Numbered from the stretch's first letter, positions 12,370-25,440 are shown. The stretch: 64,000 nucleotides of DNA from Bidens hawaiensis (GCA_021521415.1 JAIQDT010014638.1:1-64000); one strand, 5' to 3'. Notes: a model not told the origin generated them from the sequence alone. Made by a program: numbers and translations.

Positions 12370-13940
12370 TCATGTGAAGTTTATGCTCGTTTTGCTCATC
12401 ATTGGTTACATGATTACTTCACTTACGAGTTTTGATTTATTTTCATGTAGATGGTGGTTTGAAAGTCAAGGAATAGAAGGTCTAGAAGTTTATAAGCATT
12501 ACTTGGAGTTCAAGGAAGATAATTATCAAGATTCGGCAAGATATAGCATAAAATAACAAACAAAACTTGTTGCCTCCTCCTATAGCACGCCGCACCGTGC
12601 GAAGGCTATGCTCAAGGGGGGCGCGTGGCGCCTAGGTCCCCTGATCAACATTTTTTTTGCATGTCCAAGCCCATTATGCATTGTATAAATATATCATATA
12701 AACCTAGCCGATTGGAGGAGTTGGGCAGCCGAATTTAAGAAGGATAACCAAGGTTTCAAGGTGTTTTTGAGGCTAGGAATCAAGGAGGATCATCATGCTT
12801 TCATACGGGTGTTCAAGGGTCGATTAAGACGGGTTCTTTCGTTCTTTTTCATTGCCTTTGTTCATTAATCTTTATGATGTTTTTCTTTGTTCTTTGGTTT
12901 AGTTATTTGTCTTTGATAATAACTATGCTAGGCTAGACTTCATGTCTACCTAGGTTTGATGAACATGTTTTTGACTTGATTCTTGCTTTGGACTAATGTT
13001 TTGATTATGGTTTTGTTTATTAATAGTAAAAGACTTGATTTTGTTTTCATGATGCATATGAGTATTTGTTATCTTGATTTATTATTAACTATTGCTTCAC
13101 ATAGATCTTTCATCTCTTGATTGTGTTATTTAGATTTAGGGTTTATGTTTAATCATTACTTGGTGTTTTGATTATTGTGATTGAATGGGCCTATTAGATC
13201 ATAGAAGCTTATTAATCGTTGATTTGGATTTTAAATGTTCTGCTAAATTCCAATAGCTGTAAGGTGAGGAGTTGTTCATGTTTCTTGGTCAATCGCATGC
13301 TAGGATAGATTAGTGACAATATTCTTGCTTATTGTGTTGATCCTTGTTCATGATGTCATGTTAAGTTTATCAAGTTATCTAGAGTTTAGTGTTTCGTAAG
13401 ATTGCTTGCTTTAGATACTATTAATTAACCCTATTTGATAACTGTAACGAAGTCAATATAACTGATTGCTTTATAATCTAATATTCATTCTTTATGATTT
13501 TAATTAATGCAATTGAGGGTCCTTTAGGGTTTGTTAGATGAATACGTTTAGAAATCAGTTTCCATATCATGTTATTTGTCCATTGCTTGATAATTGTTGT
13601 TACAAGGGATTCTTACCTTGGTAGATTCCTTCTCTGATTGGTTTCGATCTTGTGATTTATCTGCTTGTTTTCTCGTTTATTTGTTTATTTAATTTCCTAG
13701 TTTAATATTAGTTTAAAAACCCCCTTAAAACATTAATAATAAATAGTCGTGTCATAAATCGAGTCTAATTAGTTAATTAACGTAATTTATAGAGTCCTGT
13801 GGGTTCGATATTCCGGACTTACTTAGCTTTAGTACAATTTGACCGGTTCACTTCCCAGTGTTTTGTGTAGTGAGTCTTAAGTCTAGTTTTTATTACTTGT
13901 TTAGTTTACTTAATATTTAATTGACTTTTTAAGCACATCA
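12370..13940 (+). mobile_element. Athila/Tat-like LTR (probably solo) nested in the gypsy LTR; left boundary approximate
   Basis: Near 13790-13860 the plus strand reads GAGTCCTGTGGGTTCGATATT followed by ACAATTTGACCGG, the conserved block near the 3' end of Athila/Tat LTRs. A TATA box (TATAAATA) at 12684-12691 sits in the middle with a leader-like stretch after it. The likely right end is CACATCA at about 13940. I could not fix the left end or a TSD. No coding frame is supported. Confidence 0.45.
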
Positions 13941-16293
13941 AATTTATAAACAAAAACTATGGTTTCAAACTAACAAACCGGGCCAAAAACTGAACAGTAA
14001 GACCTCGTTTAAATAACCAGAATACACATAACATAATACGGGCCTGGAACCTAAAAATCACATATCATTGTAGCCCCAAAACCGTGGCCAAATTAATGGT
14101 CATTTGGTAACTCATTTAAGGACAAACTAGTTTGAAAACCGGACAAATATTCGACTTTTTAACTTTTGAACTGTTGGCATAGGTTTCAGAAGTTAAAATT
14201 ATTTTATTTTGGTCCATAAACCTGGAAAAGAACCAAACCCGAAATCTAACAATAGACCGTTTGGTAACTCGTTTAAATAGACAAACTAGTTTGAAAACCG
14301 CACCGACAAGTGATAATTTTAACTTCTGAATGTAATCATTATTTCCAAAAGTTTGAAACAGTTAAAAAGAATTCCAGTAACCTGCACAAGTCCAGCCCGA
14401 AAGTTTACAGCAACCGTATATTAAAAACCTTCTAAAACACGTATTTTGCAACTCGTTTAACTAAGAAATAATCCCGTAAACCTAAATAAGATTATAACAT
14501 TATTGTACAGCTTTAAAAATGATATTTTGATAAATAACAAGCTGTCCCGAAACTGTTTTTGCGAAAACTCGCATTAAAAACGGAACTAGAAGCCAAACGG
14601 GCCAAAACTGAGTTCGTTAGCATTAATACAGCCAAGAGTATGTTTTTAAAACCTATGGAATGTAAAAACAACTTATTTTTAAGTATCATAACTATTCTTA
14701 AGTGGGTTGATGACCAAAAGTGGGTTTTCGTTTAAAAAGGGTATTTTTGGAACAAAGTATCAAGTTAAACCGTAACTTCCGAATATTATAAAACCGAACC
14801 TTTAAAACAGAAGCTTATAATTTTAAAAGAGAAAAATATAAGCTATGAAATGTTTAAGAGAAGTTGGATTTACAAAACAGGCCCGTTTACAAACTTTAAA
14901 GTGTTGTTTCATTTAAAACCGAACGGGCCGGTTTTTAAGACTAAAACGCTACAAAAAGGTAAGGATCATATTTTTCCAGAAAATTTTGTTTAAAATATTT
15001 AATATAAATGTATAACACATATTATGGAAAAACAACGCCTCTTTGGTCAAGATTTGACATTTAACCGCTAGTTGCGGTGAACCAACATAAACCGAACGGG
15101 CAGTTTCAAAAATACAATAATATTAAAATTCTGATTTTTTTATAGTAAGTATATTTTATTAAAGTTATAATTTTAGTGTTTACTTATTTTCCTAAAATTA
15201 ACCAAGTCTTAAACCCGGTTTTCACCAAAACGAATGCTAAACGGAAGTTCAGGAACTAAGTCCTTACATCACCAAACTTGCTGAAATCTCAGATCTGGAA
15301 ATAATACGTTTTTGAATACCTTAATATTTTGGAAAAATTGGAGTTTTAATTATAAGGGAGTTTGTTTAGGAAAACCACATTTTAATGGCTTGTCGTTAAA
15401 AACCGACAACACCGATAACTACCTATATTGTTAACTTTTGAAAACCCGAGGCCTGATGTTTCCAACCAGAAATGACCATGCTACTGATGTGAATAAGTTA
15501 TATAGTTCTTATGGTCATATGGTAACCCGCAACCGAACATAAGGCCCGAACTTTCTAAATATAGAAACTTTATTAAAACCCGGGAACTTGTATAAATGTT
15601 TAAAAGTAAAACGAGATATCTAACACATTTAGATGTTAAACTAAATACTTGAACACACATCACCAACATTATAACTTGTATAAATGTAAATTTCCATAAA
15701 AGGAAACTTTATCCACCGGGAACTTAAAACTTGGGCCAACGCTTAGAGATAAATACCCGTTTTACAATTGAATCTTTATTGAAGTTAAAACTAGTTGAGT
15801 TAAGTATTTATAATTCGTTATTTACCATAGGAACCACCACTTTCGGGAAGTAAATCGTTGATTTACTTGGATATTTCGGTGAGTCTCGCGTGTAATCCCT
15901 TTTTACTTAATTTTTTGGGAACTAGTACATACTCCTAAACATTTTATATGGTATGGAACTATCGGCGTGTTTTACTACTAAATTTTGTCCTAACTTTTAC
16001 ACAATCATTAACCCGAGGAGATGGGCCAGAGGCTTGTATGGGTAGTACTATTTGGGAGACCTCACGCACAGTGACCCTCTGTTGGGTAAACCACACTGAG
16101 ATCTGCGGATCGTTGCGGCATATAACCTACGTGTTTGTTTATTGCTTTTAGCAGGGCGATAGTCTGGGATGGTATAACTTCTAGTATGAGTTGGGGATGC
16201 TTATGCTAGTTGCAGGTTTGATTGTGGACTAGATATGTGATATACCATGATGTGTCAACTTTATTATTATGTGTTTTAAACTCACGAGCTCAC

Positions 16294-16306
16294 CAACATT
16301 ATGTTG
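16294..16306 (+). repeat. Conserved LTR hairpin (solo gypsy LTR version)
   Basis: CAACA-TTA-TGTTG directly follows GAGCTCAC. It occupies the same place as the hairpins at 17175-17188, 28876-28888, 40735-40750 and 57715-57727: just after an ACTCAC motif and shortly before an acceptor-like AG near the LTR 3' end. The stem sequence differs between families but pairing is kept. Confidence 0.7.
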
Positions 16307-16652
16307 ACGTATTTTAGTATGTAGTTTTCAGGTAACTTAGCCATTGGGGAAAGGAATCAGCCCTAGTTGCCTTAGAGAACCGTAGAAGCCTTGGTTTTCA
16401 AGAATAAAGTAATGTTGTCATGGAAGACTACTTGATAAATAAAGATGTAATCGTTAGATGACATCCTAGAATAATTAATGGTGCAATGCACCTAAGACAA
16501 TTTATGGGTCATGGTGACCCGTTTGCTTTAGTTGTAACTTTGAATTTGCAAACTCTTAGCATATTATAAATTTCCTTTAAGTTTATTTATTTTCCGCTGC
16601 TCATGGTTGATACCAGTCGGCCACGACTAGCCCCCCTGGGTCGGGTGTGACA

Positions 16653-16869
16653 CCACACGTTCTAAATACTTCTTGTTTATAACTACATTAATATTCTATG
16701 AAGCACATAAACAAATAAGAAAGAAAACATCTTAACATACATTTAATGTAACGGTTATCTCTTGGAGTGCAGCTACCCGCGGTTAGCAATTCTAGTCCCT
16801 CTCGTAATTGTTCGAGTCCAAGCACCAAAAGATGGCCGGATCTTTCGAACGTTGGCTCTGATACCAACT
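16653..16869 (-). mobile_element. Family B interior, PBS side, with tRNA-Met primer site
   Basis: GGCTCTGATACCA at 16854-16866 is the complement of TGGTATCAGAGCC, the initiator tRNA-Met PBS, 3 nt from the LTR at 16870. It marks 16870-19650 as the 5' LTR. The rest is non-coding. Confidence 0.8.
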
Positions 16870-19650
16870 TGTAAGACCCCGAAATCCAGGAATCCTACAG
16901 TTGGTAATCATAACAAACAGATTCAAAAATAAAGGTTAAACTGATTTCATAAAATTCAAAATTTCAATACAGAGTATTCTTGCAGCCGAAAATTTACAAA
17001 ACATCCACATATTATCCTTAAAACATAAAAAATGTAAATTAGAACTTTCAAAAATATTAACATGACGAATAACATGGACTAGAACTGCCTCAGGACCTCG
17101 GATAGTCTTCAGCTCCTGCAAGCAGTAATTCCATCCATGTCCAACCTAGAAATCATTCTAACATACACGCAAAGTCAGCTTTAGCTGAGTGAGTTCATGT
17201 TTTTATCATCAAAATATTTTAAATTTCAGCATTGGTGTTTAACATACGACTTCCATAATGATATATATAAATAACATCATATTAATACATAAATAAAATA
17301 AATAAATTTTTCCTCATTCAAGCACGTAACACGGTTCACATCCTCTCAAGTCCAAAACACAAAGTTAAGGACTTGAATAAACTTCACCCCTAGGACAGAT
17401 AAACTGTTAGGGGATTTTACATACGTTCGCCCCAAGGACAGTACTTCCTGTCCCGGGACTCCTCACCTTAACCCCAAACCGGGAAATCAAGGAATTTTTC
17501 ATACATCACTTCGACCCGGTCACGGCTTAACAAAAACATACACATGGTGGGAATAGACACACAAACACATCAAACAAACATACTTCCAAGCATAGATAGT
17601 AAAAATAACATAAACTATGCAATAACAATTAAATGCTTCAAAAGGGTAAAATCGTCATAAAACATGTATGCTAGCCTAAAACGTAAACATATATAAAGGG
17701 GAATCATGAAACTCATCTGGTTTCGCGTGTAATAGACTTTTCTAAAGACCAAAGGAATGCATTTGACTCGCAAACTGCTACCCAGTACAAGTGTTTAAGT
17801 TAGGAGAGTATTTTCAACATCACAGGACTCAAAGACCCACGTCTGAACTCACACACAAACTTTACCCGACGACTGTTTGGTGATTATAATTAATGCCAAC
17901 TGTACAAAAAAATGCTAACATGTATCACACATCGTATCATGGCAAATCAACTAAACATTCATCATACAACTTAACTTATCACCACTTAGTTCACGATACA
18001 GATTCTAGCATGAATAAACAGATTTTATTCACCAATCAAATCACAGAACTAAATTTAAAAATATTTAACACAGAAGAAAATATAGATTGGGTTTCTCAAA
18101 CAACTTTTGATTATATTATTCTCATGCATGCAAAACTCACAATAATTCAACCATTATAGATAGGCATCAATAGTTCAGCAGATTGCACAACAAAAACTAG
18201 TTTAATGGTTCTCTCAACTTATTAATCCAAATTGTTCAAGATCAATTGGGTTGTCTTTGAAACTCATAATACCAATTTCCAGAACTGGAACCAACCCGTT
18301 TGGTTTTGTCATTAGGGAGTTATGGTGCCGGAAAGACAGACCCGAAAATAACTCCCCGGATCATCCTTGACATATGCTTTTGTAAAATCATAAAAAGTAA
18401 TCAAACCTCGTCCAAAAATTACAAAATTTACCTCTTTGGAAACTAGACTTTGAGTACTATATACTAGATTCAAGAATCGATCAACAAGGATTGTTTAACA
18501 TCAAGCTATAGACTAATAAATAAACAAGAACGAATCCGTCAGCAAACTATTATCAACAAAACTTAAACCCTAACACGTTTATGATATTTCTAGGGTTTTA
18601 ATTCATCAATTAGTATCATAATAATCAAATTACAAAGATTGAACATCTAGGATTTATCAAGAACTTATCAAAACATGAAATTGATACATGAAACTTACCA
18701 ATTAATGTTAGGAAGGGTGAGAATTACTCAAGAACACCACCAATTGCAATATTCGAGATTGAATTGAAGGTGATTAGGCTTTGTTAGGAGGTTTGGGATC
18801 GTGAAAGAGAGAAGCAGTCGATGGTTTTTGAATGGGGATTTGGGTTAGGTTAGTAATAATATTATATTTAATCATATTTACAAGAATGATCCTCTTAGAA
18901 TAATTTTTGGCTTTAAACGAACCTTTTAACACCATACCGAATTATAATCGAATTATTACGACCAAAACACCAGCCCGAGTTTATAAAAATAAAGCCTCAT
19001 TGTTATTTTATAAATACTAATTTATAAAAGCCGGAAACATATCAGTTACGTGAAATTGATCGAAATTTCACACAACAAGCTACCAACTAACACCTTATCA
19101 TTTAGCCTGTGATTTCACATAGATAATATCATAAACATATGTCTGAGTTATTATTTTTTTATATAATAACTAATAGCATGTTAAGAGAGCATAATGCACC
19201 AAATCGAGTAACAATAAAATCATGTAGCACATAACAATTATATCTGAATTATTTAAACATATATGATTAGACATTAATCACCAAAGGGTACTGACAGACT
19301 CATGTATGTGACTTTAATGACTCATGTGAATGTTATCCATGACGTGTAAGGTAACAGAGTTTGGGTTAACAATGTTGACATGAAAGTGTAGGGTGTCACA
19401 TAAGCTTCGACGGCATGGACTGGTTAGCCTTGCATCATTGGGGGGGGGGTGGCTTAGGTTATGATAATAACAAGAATGTCCAAATTCAACCCCCCTGCAC
19501 TTTGCAATAAGGTTCCCATGCTCCCAAACTAGAGTATAATATTTTAAGAAAATAACAATAGGTCCTCGAGTCGTCAATCGAAACCCGAGAATTATTTACA
19601 AACTCTACAACGCGAGACATTCGGATTACGGAAAATTTAGGGATGTTACA
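16870..19650 (-). mobile_element. Family B 5' LTR, complete
   Basis: This 2781-bp LTR runs from TGTAAGACCCC (16870) to GGATGTTACA (19650), with the PBS immediately left. It contains the hairpin TCAGC-TTTA-GCTGA at 17175-17188, a second perfect hairpin GGACAG-TACTTC-CTGTCC at about 17424-17441, and a canonical donor consensus on the minus strand (G/GTAAGTTTC, plus-strand boundary near 18698). It also has acceptor-like sites on the minus strand near 17115-17150 and a G-run at about 19440. It abuts copia C gag sequence at 19651, so family B appears to have inserted there. The partner TSD lies outside the window. Confidence 0.8.
17175..17188 (-). repeat. Conserved LTR hairpin (family B version)
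   Basis: TCAGC-TTTA-GCTGA, 5-bp stem. On the minus strand it directly follows GAACTCAC. The other copy in this family (1492-1505) has loop TTGA and the same stem. Confidence 0.75.
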
Positions 19651-19689
19651 TCAGCACATAGATGAAAACTGGTTAGTTCAAAAAGGCTG

Positions 19690-22600
19690 CCCAGGCCTCA
19701 GTCTTGGGCATCACTTTATTTTCCCTTGAAGTTTTAATGTTCAGTGAATCCAAATGTGGTTTAGCTAATAAGTCAAAGGGATTTTCGACTTTCATGTTCA
19801 CATTCTTGCAAATTGGTTCCGTAGGAACAAATTTGGGTTTTAAATTACTCGAATTGTCACTAACATGAATCACTGAGGATTCAAATTTGAAAATAAAATG
19901 TGAGTTTCATCATTACCCGAAAAAGGTCTTTTCAAAATATCCTTAATCACATGAATGAGTTTGGTTTGTTCCTTGATAAATGGTTGAAGATTTTGTGATT
20001 TCTTCAGTCCACAATTTATGACAACATGACCTTGTTCACCACAATGAAAACAAGTTCTCATGTCAACATGCTCACGTTGTGGTTTAGTAGAAACTTGTGA
20101 AACAGAAGATTGGTGAAAAACTCCAGGAATGAGACCTTTGTCCAAATCATCAAATGCAACAGACTTCTTTTTCATGTAAAAATCAAGATTTGAACAATTT
20201 GAAAAATTCTGTAAAAAGTCAGTTCCATTTAATTTAACAAATTGACCTTTCTTAGTAGATTTTAATTATTTTTTAGCTTTTATCAACGGATCTATTGTAT
20301 TTGATGTTTTGGAATTAACAAACTCATGTTCAAGACCTTGTATCTTGGAAGTTTTATTTTAAAAGACGCTTTCTATCAATTCAGGCTTGATAAGATTAAG
20401 CGGAATGTATTTCTCAGTGAACAATTTGCTGATGCCATTAAATTTAAACACTCGACCAGTGGTTGGCTTAGAAAAAACAGGATTGACGAAACACATCAAA
20501 TCCTCATCAAAGATCTTTTGTTTTTCTGATTTCTTAGCCTTAACCTTAACATATTTTTCCTATTTCACTTTTGATGCATTTGAACCATTCACTGCCTCCT
20601 CAAATTCATGAGGTTCACATAAAATGTGATTTGAACTTGAAATGTTTTGGTTTTGTGCACAACTTCAGGTTCAATTACATCCACAATGATTACCTTATCA
20701 ACGTTTTCAACAAAGACCTTGTTACTTTGAATAAGAGGTTCTGGAGTTGAAGATTGAACATCAACATTGTCATTTTTAACCAAATTAGGTTTTTCTTCAA
20801 CAATAACTAGTTCAATAACAATTTCCTCCTTTCCCACAAATGGATTTGATGTATAATCATTATGAAACGGTGTTGGAACTTCAACAAAGCCCACACCTTT
20901 CTTTGAATCCTTTTGTTTACCAGACACCTCGATGATTTCATTTAACAAAAACGAAGAATTTAGAAACTTGCCTAATTTGCTTTCAAATCAAGAACCTCAT
21001 TTTCAAGTTCAGTTACTTAGTTCTATGTTCAAGAATCTCTTGAAATTGTTGATTATTGATAGTCATTTTTACTGACAATTCAGATTTCAAATCATGGTTA
21101 CTTATAGATAGAGCTTCTATTTTCACCTTAGACTTCATTTGTGATTCTAGTGATTGTCTATATGTATCCTTTATGGACGAAATTTCTTTTACCAATAAGT
21201 CATTATGCTCTTTCAGCGAATCAATTCTAGGCTTAATAGTTTCACATACACAACAAGACATATTTTCAGATAACTTAACAAAAGAAGAACTAACATTGTA
21301 AATCTTAGCCATGCATGCAAAGGAAGTTGGTTCCATATGACAAGAATTATCAGAATCCGACTCTGTCTTATTGTCAGAAGATAGTTCGTTACCACTAGCA
21401 TCTTGAAATCTTTCAGTCAGCTCGAACATTTCCAAATTTTCTTGATTATCATTACACAGCAGTCTTTGAGTCCAATCAGTTCCTTCAGCAAAGAGAAGAG
21501 CTTGTGATCCTGAAGCTTTAGATGAATTACTACCAGAAGACTTTTCAGGAGAATCATTAACCTTCTTTCTAGAATTTCTATCTTGGTTTCAAGGTCCATT
21601 ATACTCCTTTTTAGGCTTATCACATTTTTTGGAAAAATTGCCAAATTCTTGACAGTTGTAACATTTGACCTTTAATTTGTCAAAACTACTCGTTTGTCCA
21701 GAGATATTAAGTCTTTACCAGTTCGTTGCATAAACTTCTTTACCTTTCGAACAATCATAGCCATATTCCATTTGAGATCCATCAGTTCCAAATCATCTTG
21801 TAGCAATCTTACTACCTACCAAATTTTCATATGATGTCATGAATTCACAAAGAAACGCAAAATTCTGGTCAGCTTCCTTCATGTTAACATTTAGCGGTGC
21901 AAAGCTATTGGTAGTAGCTGATCCCCCGGAATTGTCATTAAACCCAAAAGCCATGAAATATACATTAGGATCACTATAGGCAGATGATCCCTCTTGTGAC
22001 TTTGAATATGAAATGCATAAATTGGAGTTGCAGAACTACTCCAAGGCAAAAAACCTCCATAGAGAGTTGGATCTTGAGTTTCCTTTAAAGATTTCTGACA
22101 TTTCAGATCATATTCTCGATCTTCCACTTTTTGCATGAATTCTAAGGATGTAAGATCTTCATTCTTGAAATAGTTGTTTTCTTTCAACACCCTTACAAAC
22201 ATTGAATATGAACCAGGTAAAGCATTCAGAACTGTATCAGCCTTATCAGATTCACTTGGTTCCATCTTCAACTTGTTCATTTCAGCTATCAAATGATTAA
22301 ATCTAGTGAGCATCTCTTCAACAGTCCCACCTTTTAATAAATTAAAGTTTCTAAATTGAAACTTTAACATCACTTTCTTGCTTTCTTCTGTATTTCCCAT
22401 ACTTCTCATCTTGATGTGTTGAAACAATGATCCACATATCTCAATACTCCCTATTGATGAAAGATGTTATGAGGTAAGGCCATAGTCAAAGTAGAGTATG
22501 CTTTAGTTTCAATCTCTAAAGCTTTCTTTTCCTCTTGCGAGTATGGAGAAAAAGCTTTTGGAGTTAAACCTGTAGTTTCACTTCCAATAATAGGAACTGT

Positions 22601-22795
22601 GTAGACATCATCTAGACATCGAGAACAGTCTGGATGCATAGATCCTAGATGTGCTCGAAAACGTGGTACCCATTTGGCAAAATCACTTAATTTCATCAAA
22701 CGAGGACATTTCGAATGGTATCCAATTTCAGCATCAAGTTGCAACATTTGTTGCATTAGTACGTTTTGAGAAGCCAGTGCATAATAACCAGCCAT
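19690..22795 (-). pseudogene. Copia C gag remnant (UBN2-type, two zinc knuckles)
   Basis: The likely start is the ATG at 22795-22793 (MAGYYALASQN). Pieces: 22795-22451 (FAKWVPRFRAHL, then SYS-like TMALPHNIFHQ); 22427-21891 (the UBN2/retrotran-gag part, FNLLKGGTVEEMLTRFNHLI and ADTVLNALPGSYSMFV); a knuckle CYNCQEFGNFSKKC at about 21672-21631 in which the usual His is Asn; coiled-coil-like frames 21644-21013; 20948-20589; and a second knuckle CFHCGEQGHVVINC in 20175-19870. Many frameshifts and stops separate them. Gag would package the element RNA; this copy cannot. Confidence 0.75.
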
Positions 22796-22899
22796 TTTTA
22801 GTAAATAAAAGTTCAAATATTTAACAAAATTCAAACTTAAGGGTTTAAACTGAAACATTAATAAATATTGAAGATGGGAGATAACAACGAATCAAGAAT

Positions 22900-23225
22900 A
22901 GTAACATAACGAATGACCAGTGACTAGCTTAACAAATAAAGTGATCTATGGATAACGAATGAGTGAACGAATAAGTGACGAATGAGTGACGAATGGTTGA
23001 CAAATGAATGGACGAATGAGTAGTGAATGAGTGAGCACGAATGAGTAATTGTTAATAACGAATTAGCTACAGTGACGAATGATCAATACGAATAAGTAAC
23101 GAATGGATGACGAATGAGTTTGTTATTCTGTTGTAGCAAACTTAACAAGTGTCATGAATCAGTTAGGATCTGATAACGAATGAAGATCACACGTGTAACG
23201 AATGAATGATAATAATCATAATGAA
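22900..23225. repeat. CGAATG motif array in the copia C leader
   Basis: ACGAATG or close variants recur every 8-20 bp (for example AACGAATGAGTGA, GACGAATGAGT, GACGAATGG) between the PBS and the gag start. The spacing is irregular, unlike a simple tandem repeat. The same motif in both orientations fills the U3 of the LTR at 23955-24240. Confidence 0.85.
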
Positions 23226-23738
23226 TGACAAGTATCTTCAAATCTTCAAACCATCAAATGTTTATTTCCAGATTCTGGAAATTTTCCAGATCCAATTATT
23301 CAATATGACCAAATTAGTTTTATGGATTACTTGATCAATTTTGCACCAAATTAGCCAAACAAAGGCTCAAACTACTCGTATCAATCTCGTGAACACCCTC
23401 AACCTCTTTCGTAAATCTCAAATCAATCCAAACTATAACAAAATCCAAATAAACAAAGAACAGATTTCGCTGTTCCGTACTATCTTTAAAATCAATCCAA
23501 AACCATCTCATACATCATCTATTATCCAATTCATCAAACACACACCTTACACGATCCAATCTGATCTCAAATCCGCCCAAATCAATCTCCAATTAACATC
23601 TCAACATGTTAACTCAGAAGAATTCAATAAACTTAAACGTAAACCAAAATTTAACAATTAACTACTAGATTATCTATCAATCCATACTGAATTACCTTAT
23701 AACACAAGTAATCTAACCCTGGTAGCTCTGATACCACT
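23226..23738 (-). other. Copia C leader and primer binding site
   Basis: A non-coding leader. GCTCTGATACCA at 23725-23736 is the complement of the tRNA-Met PBS TGGTATCAGAGC, 2 nt from the LTR. The frame 23341-23661 runs opposite to the element and has no recognisable domain. I treat it as chance. Confidence 0.7.
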
Positions 23739-24331
23739 TGTTGAACACCAGAATTAACATATCCAATCAAATATGAATTCATAGCATATTGATTAGATCA
23801 AGGATCTAGTTATATGATATACCTGATGTGTTAGCTAATATATCTATAATATTAAGTTGAAGTAATTGAGAGAGCAATTTTTCAGAGTAACGATATACTT
23901 TAATCAATACTTAAATTAAACAAGGCATAACAACCTTATATAGACAATGAGATGCCATTCGTTACACATCCCATAACGAATGGCCTCCATTCGTCTCCTT
24001 AACTTATGGTATAGCGAATGACTCATTCGCTATACCCCATTCGTCAATATTCCATGACGAATGGATAAAATACATAACGACTGAGGTCCATTCGTTAAAC
24101 ATCCTTAACGAATGTACAATTACATATAACGATTATGGTTCATTCGTTAAACATCCTAAACGAATGAACTGTAATTAGTAGCGAATGGGCTTATTTGTTA
24201 AACATCCTTAACAAATGAGCCTTACATAATGAATGGGTTCATAATTACATAAATACCTTTTATCATTAAAATAATAATAAATAACAACCGACTATTACAA
24301 AGACTCGAGGTGAAAAAACCGTGCACTAACA
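23739..24331 (-). mobile_element. Copia C 5' LTR with U3 motif array and TATA box
   Basis: This 593-bp LTR runs TGTTGAACACC ... GTGCACTAACA, inverted. A minus-strand TATA box (TATATAAGG, plus 23934-23942) lies directly downstream of an array of CATTCGTT/AACGAATG at 23955-24240. Several pairs form hairpins, such as GGTATAGCGAATG facing CATTCGCTATACC at about 24010-24036. The arrangement suggests promoter elements of the retrotransposon. Confidence 0.8.
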
Positions 24332-24689
24332 CGTATCATGTAGGCCATCCAACGATTTATGTAATTATGGTCTGGCACGTAACAATCGAAGTTCTCGTAT
24401 AAAAATCATAGTATGTACGATTGTGTGTCATATCTTAAGATTAAGGGTGTTTTGGACAACGATGTAAATGTGGGATGATAAGGTCATGATGGATACGTCG
24501 TTGATACATCCTATATATAAGTGCCTTTGCTGTATTTTCGTTTGTAGCATTTTTCAGGTCACACAAAATTCTATGTTATGTTAATTAAATTTTTATTATA
24601 AATAAACTCTTAAAGAGTTCTTTTAACAACTTTACTAGTAGTTTTTCTTTAATTTCGGGATGAAATTTCTAAAAGTAGGTAATGCTGTA
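24332..24689. other. Unassigned AT-rich sequence
   Basis: No coding frame or recognised repeat boundary. The right end (GGGATGAAATTTCTAAAAG, about 24657-24676) resembles the GACGAAATTTTTATAA that precedes the 3' LTR in chromoviruses (compare 47104-47119), so part of it may be the last bases of a gypsy interior. Confidence 0.4.
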
Positions 24690-25440
24690 ACATTTCGGTT
24701 TTTCCATATTCGTATAAATATTGTATACCCGACACGGGTTTGTTATTCCAATTATTTACTAGCATTTATTTCATTTTTGTAAAATCGTGTTTAAAATCCC
24801 TAACCCGCCTTATATAGCATATATTCCAAAGTTCAAGACCAAGTATATGAAAAAAAATTTGGTTCACCGCGCGACGCGTAAAGCAAGGCCTTGGTCCTAC
24901 GAGCAGCGTGGGGGAGTTTGCTGTTGGCTGGAATTTCCGAAACTCATCGTTATATTCCTTTTTATACCATTTTTGATATGATTCATCTTATTTTCATCAA
25001 TTGTGAACCTGTACATGTTTCTTAACATTAAGCACTAACTTCCATTCGAAGAATTGCATCAGTTTCATGATCGTTGATGATTTTCTTCCAAACTTGCTTG
25101 ATTTTCAATTAATGCCCTATAATGATTTTGTTTACTTCAAAACGATCGAGGCTATATAAATGAACCTTGGCTTATGCTAAAGGGTTACCCCAACTTAGTC
25201 GCATTCAATTCGTGTTACTAGTGCTCATTGATTGTGTTCTGAAGGTTTGAATTTTCTAAAGTCCAATACTTTGACTTCTCCGGTTCTACGACCACTTTCG
25301 GGGTAAGTATTGAACATGAAAGATGTTCATTTTGGTATTTTAAACAAAAGAACTGATTGAGGCGATTTAATAACTCAACTATGTTATTGACTGTTGGACG
25401 CCATGGGTGAAAAAATATAAATCATGTAACATCTACACGT
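24690..25440 (+). mobile_element. Probable gypsy LTR fragment
   Basis: It begins TGTAACATTTCGG after a chromovirus-like PPT-side sequence, as the 3' LTR of a plus-strand element would. It contains a donor-like GGGTAAGTATT near 25300. I could not find the right terminus. No coding frame is supported. Confidence 0.4.

Larger units (their letters stand above)
11140..16652 (+). mobile_element. Solo gypsy-type LTR with a nested insertion
   Basis: It starts TGTGACAACCCC at 11140 and ends GGTCGGGTGTGACA at 16652, a typical pair of Ty3/gypsy LTR termini, and no internal region follows. The two flanks (10789-11139 and 16653-16869) are halves of the family B interior. The TSD is imperfect: ACACT at left against CCACA at right. 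Near the 3' end lie a hairpin, CAACA-TTA-TGTTG (16294-16306), and an acceptor-like TTTTCAG ending at 16331. GTGAGT occurs near 15880. The small frames within are unsupported. The span is inflated by an Athila-like LTR at about 12370-13940. Confidence 0.65.
19651..24331 (-). mobile_element. Copia C: 5' part of a decayed Ty1/copia element
   Basis: In minus orientation, from right to left: 5' LTR (23739-24331), tRNA-Met PBS, a leader rich in the CGAATG motif, then broken gag. Pol would lie left of 19651 but is replaced by the family B element. Gag architecture (UBN2-like N-terminus, two zinc knuckles separated by a coiled region) parallels copia A, so the two are related lineages. Confidence 0.75.

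Noticed and set aside
11596..12556. Small plus-strand frames in the solo LTR as a host gene
   Set aside because: The segments lie between defined LTR termini, do not share a frame and show no domain or clear exon structure.
16854..16866. tRNA gene fragments (GGCTCTGATACCA and similar, several places)
   Set aside because: Each is a 12-13-base match to the 3' end of tRNA-Met next to an LTR, i.e. a primer binding site, with no tRNA body.
23341..23661. 106-codon plus-strand frame in the copia C leader
   Set aside because: Low-complexity Asn/Gln/Ile/Lys composition, opposite to the element, no recognisable domain.
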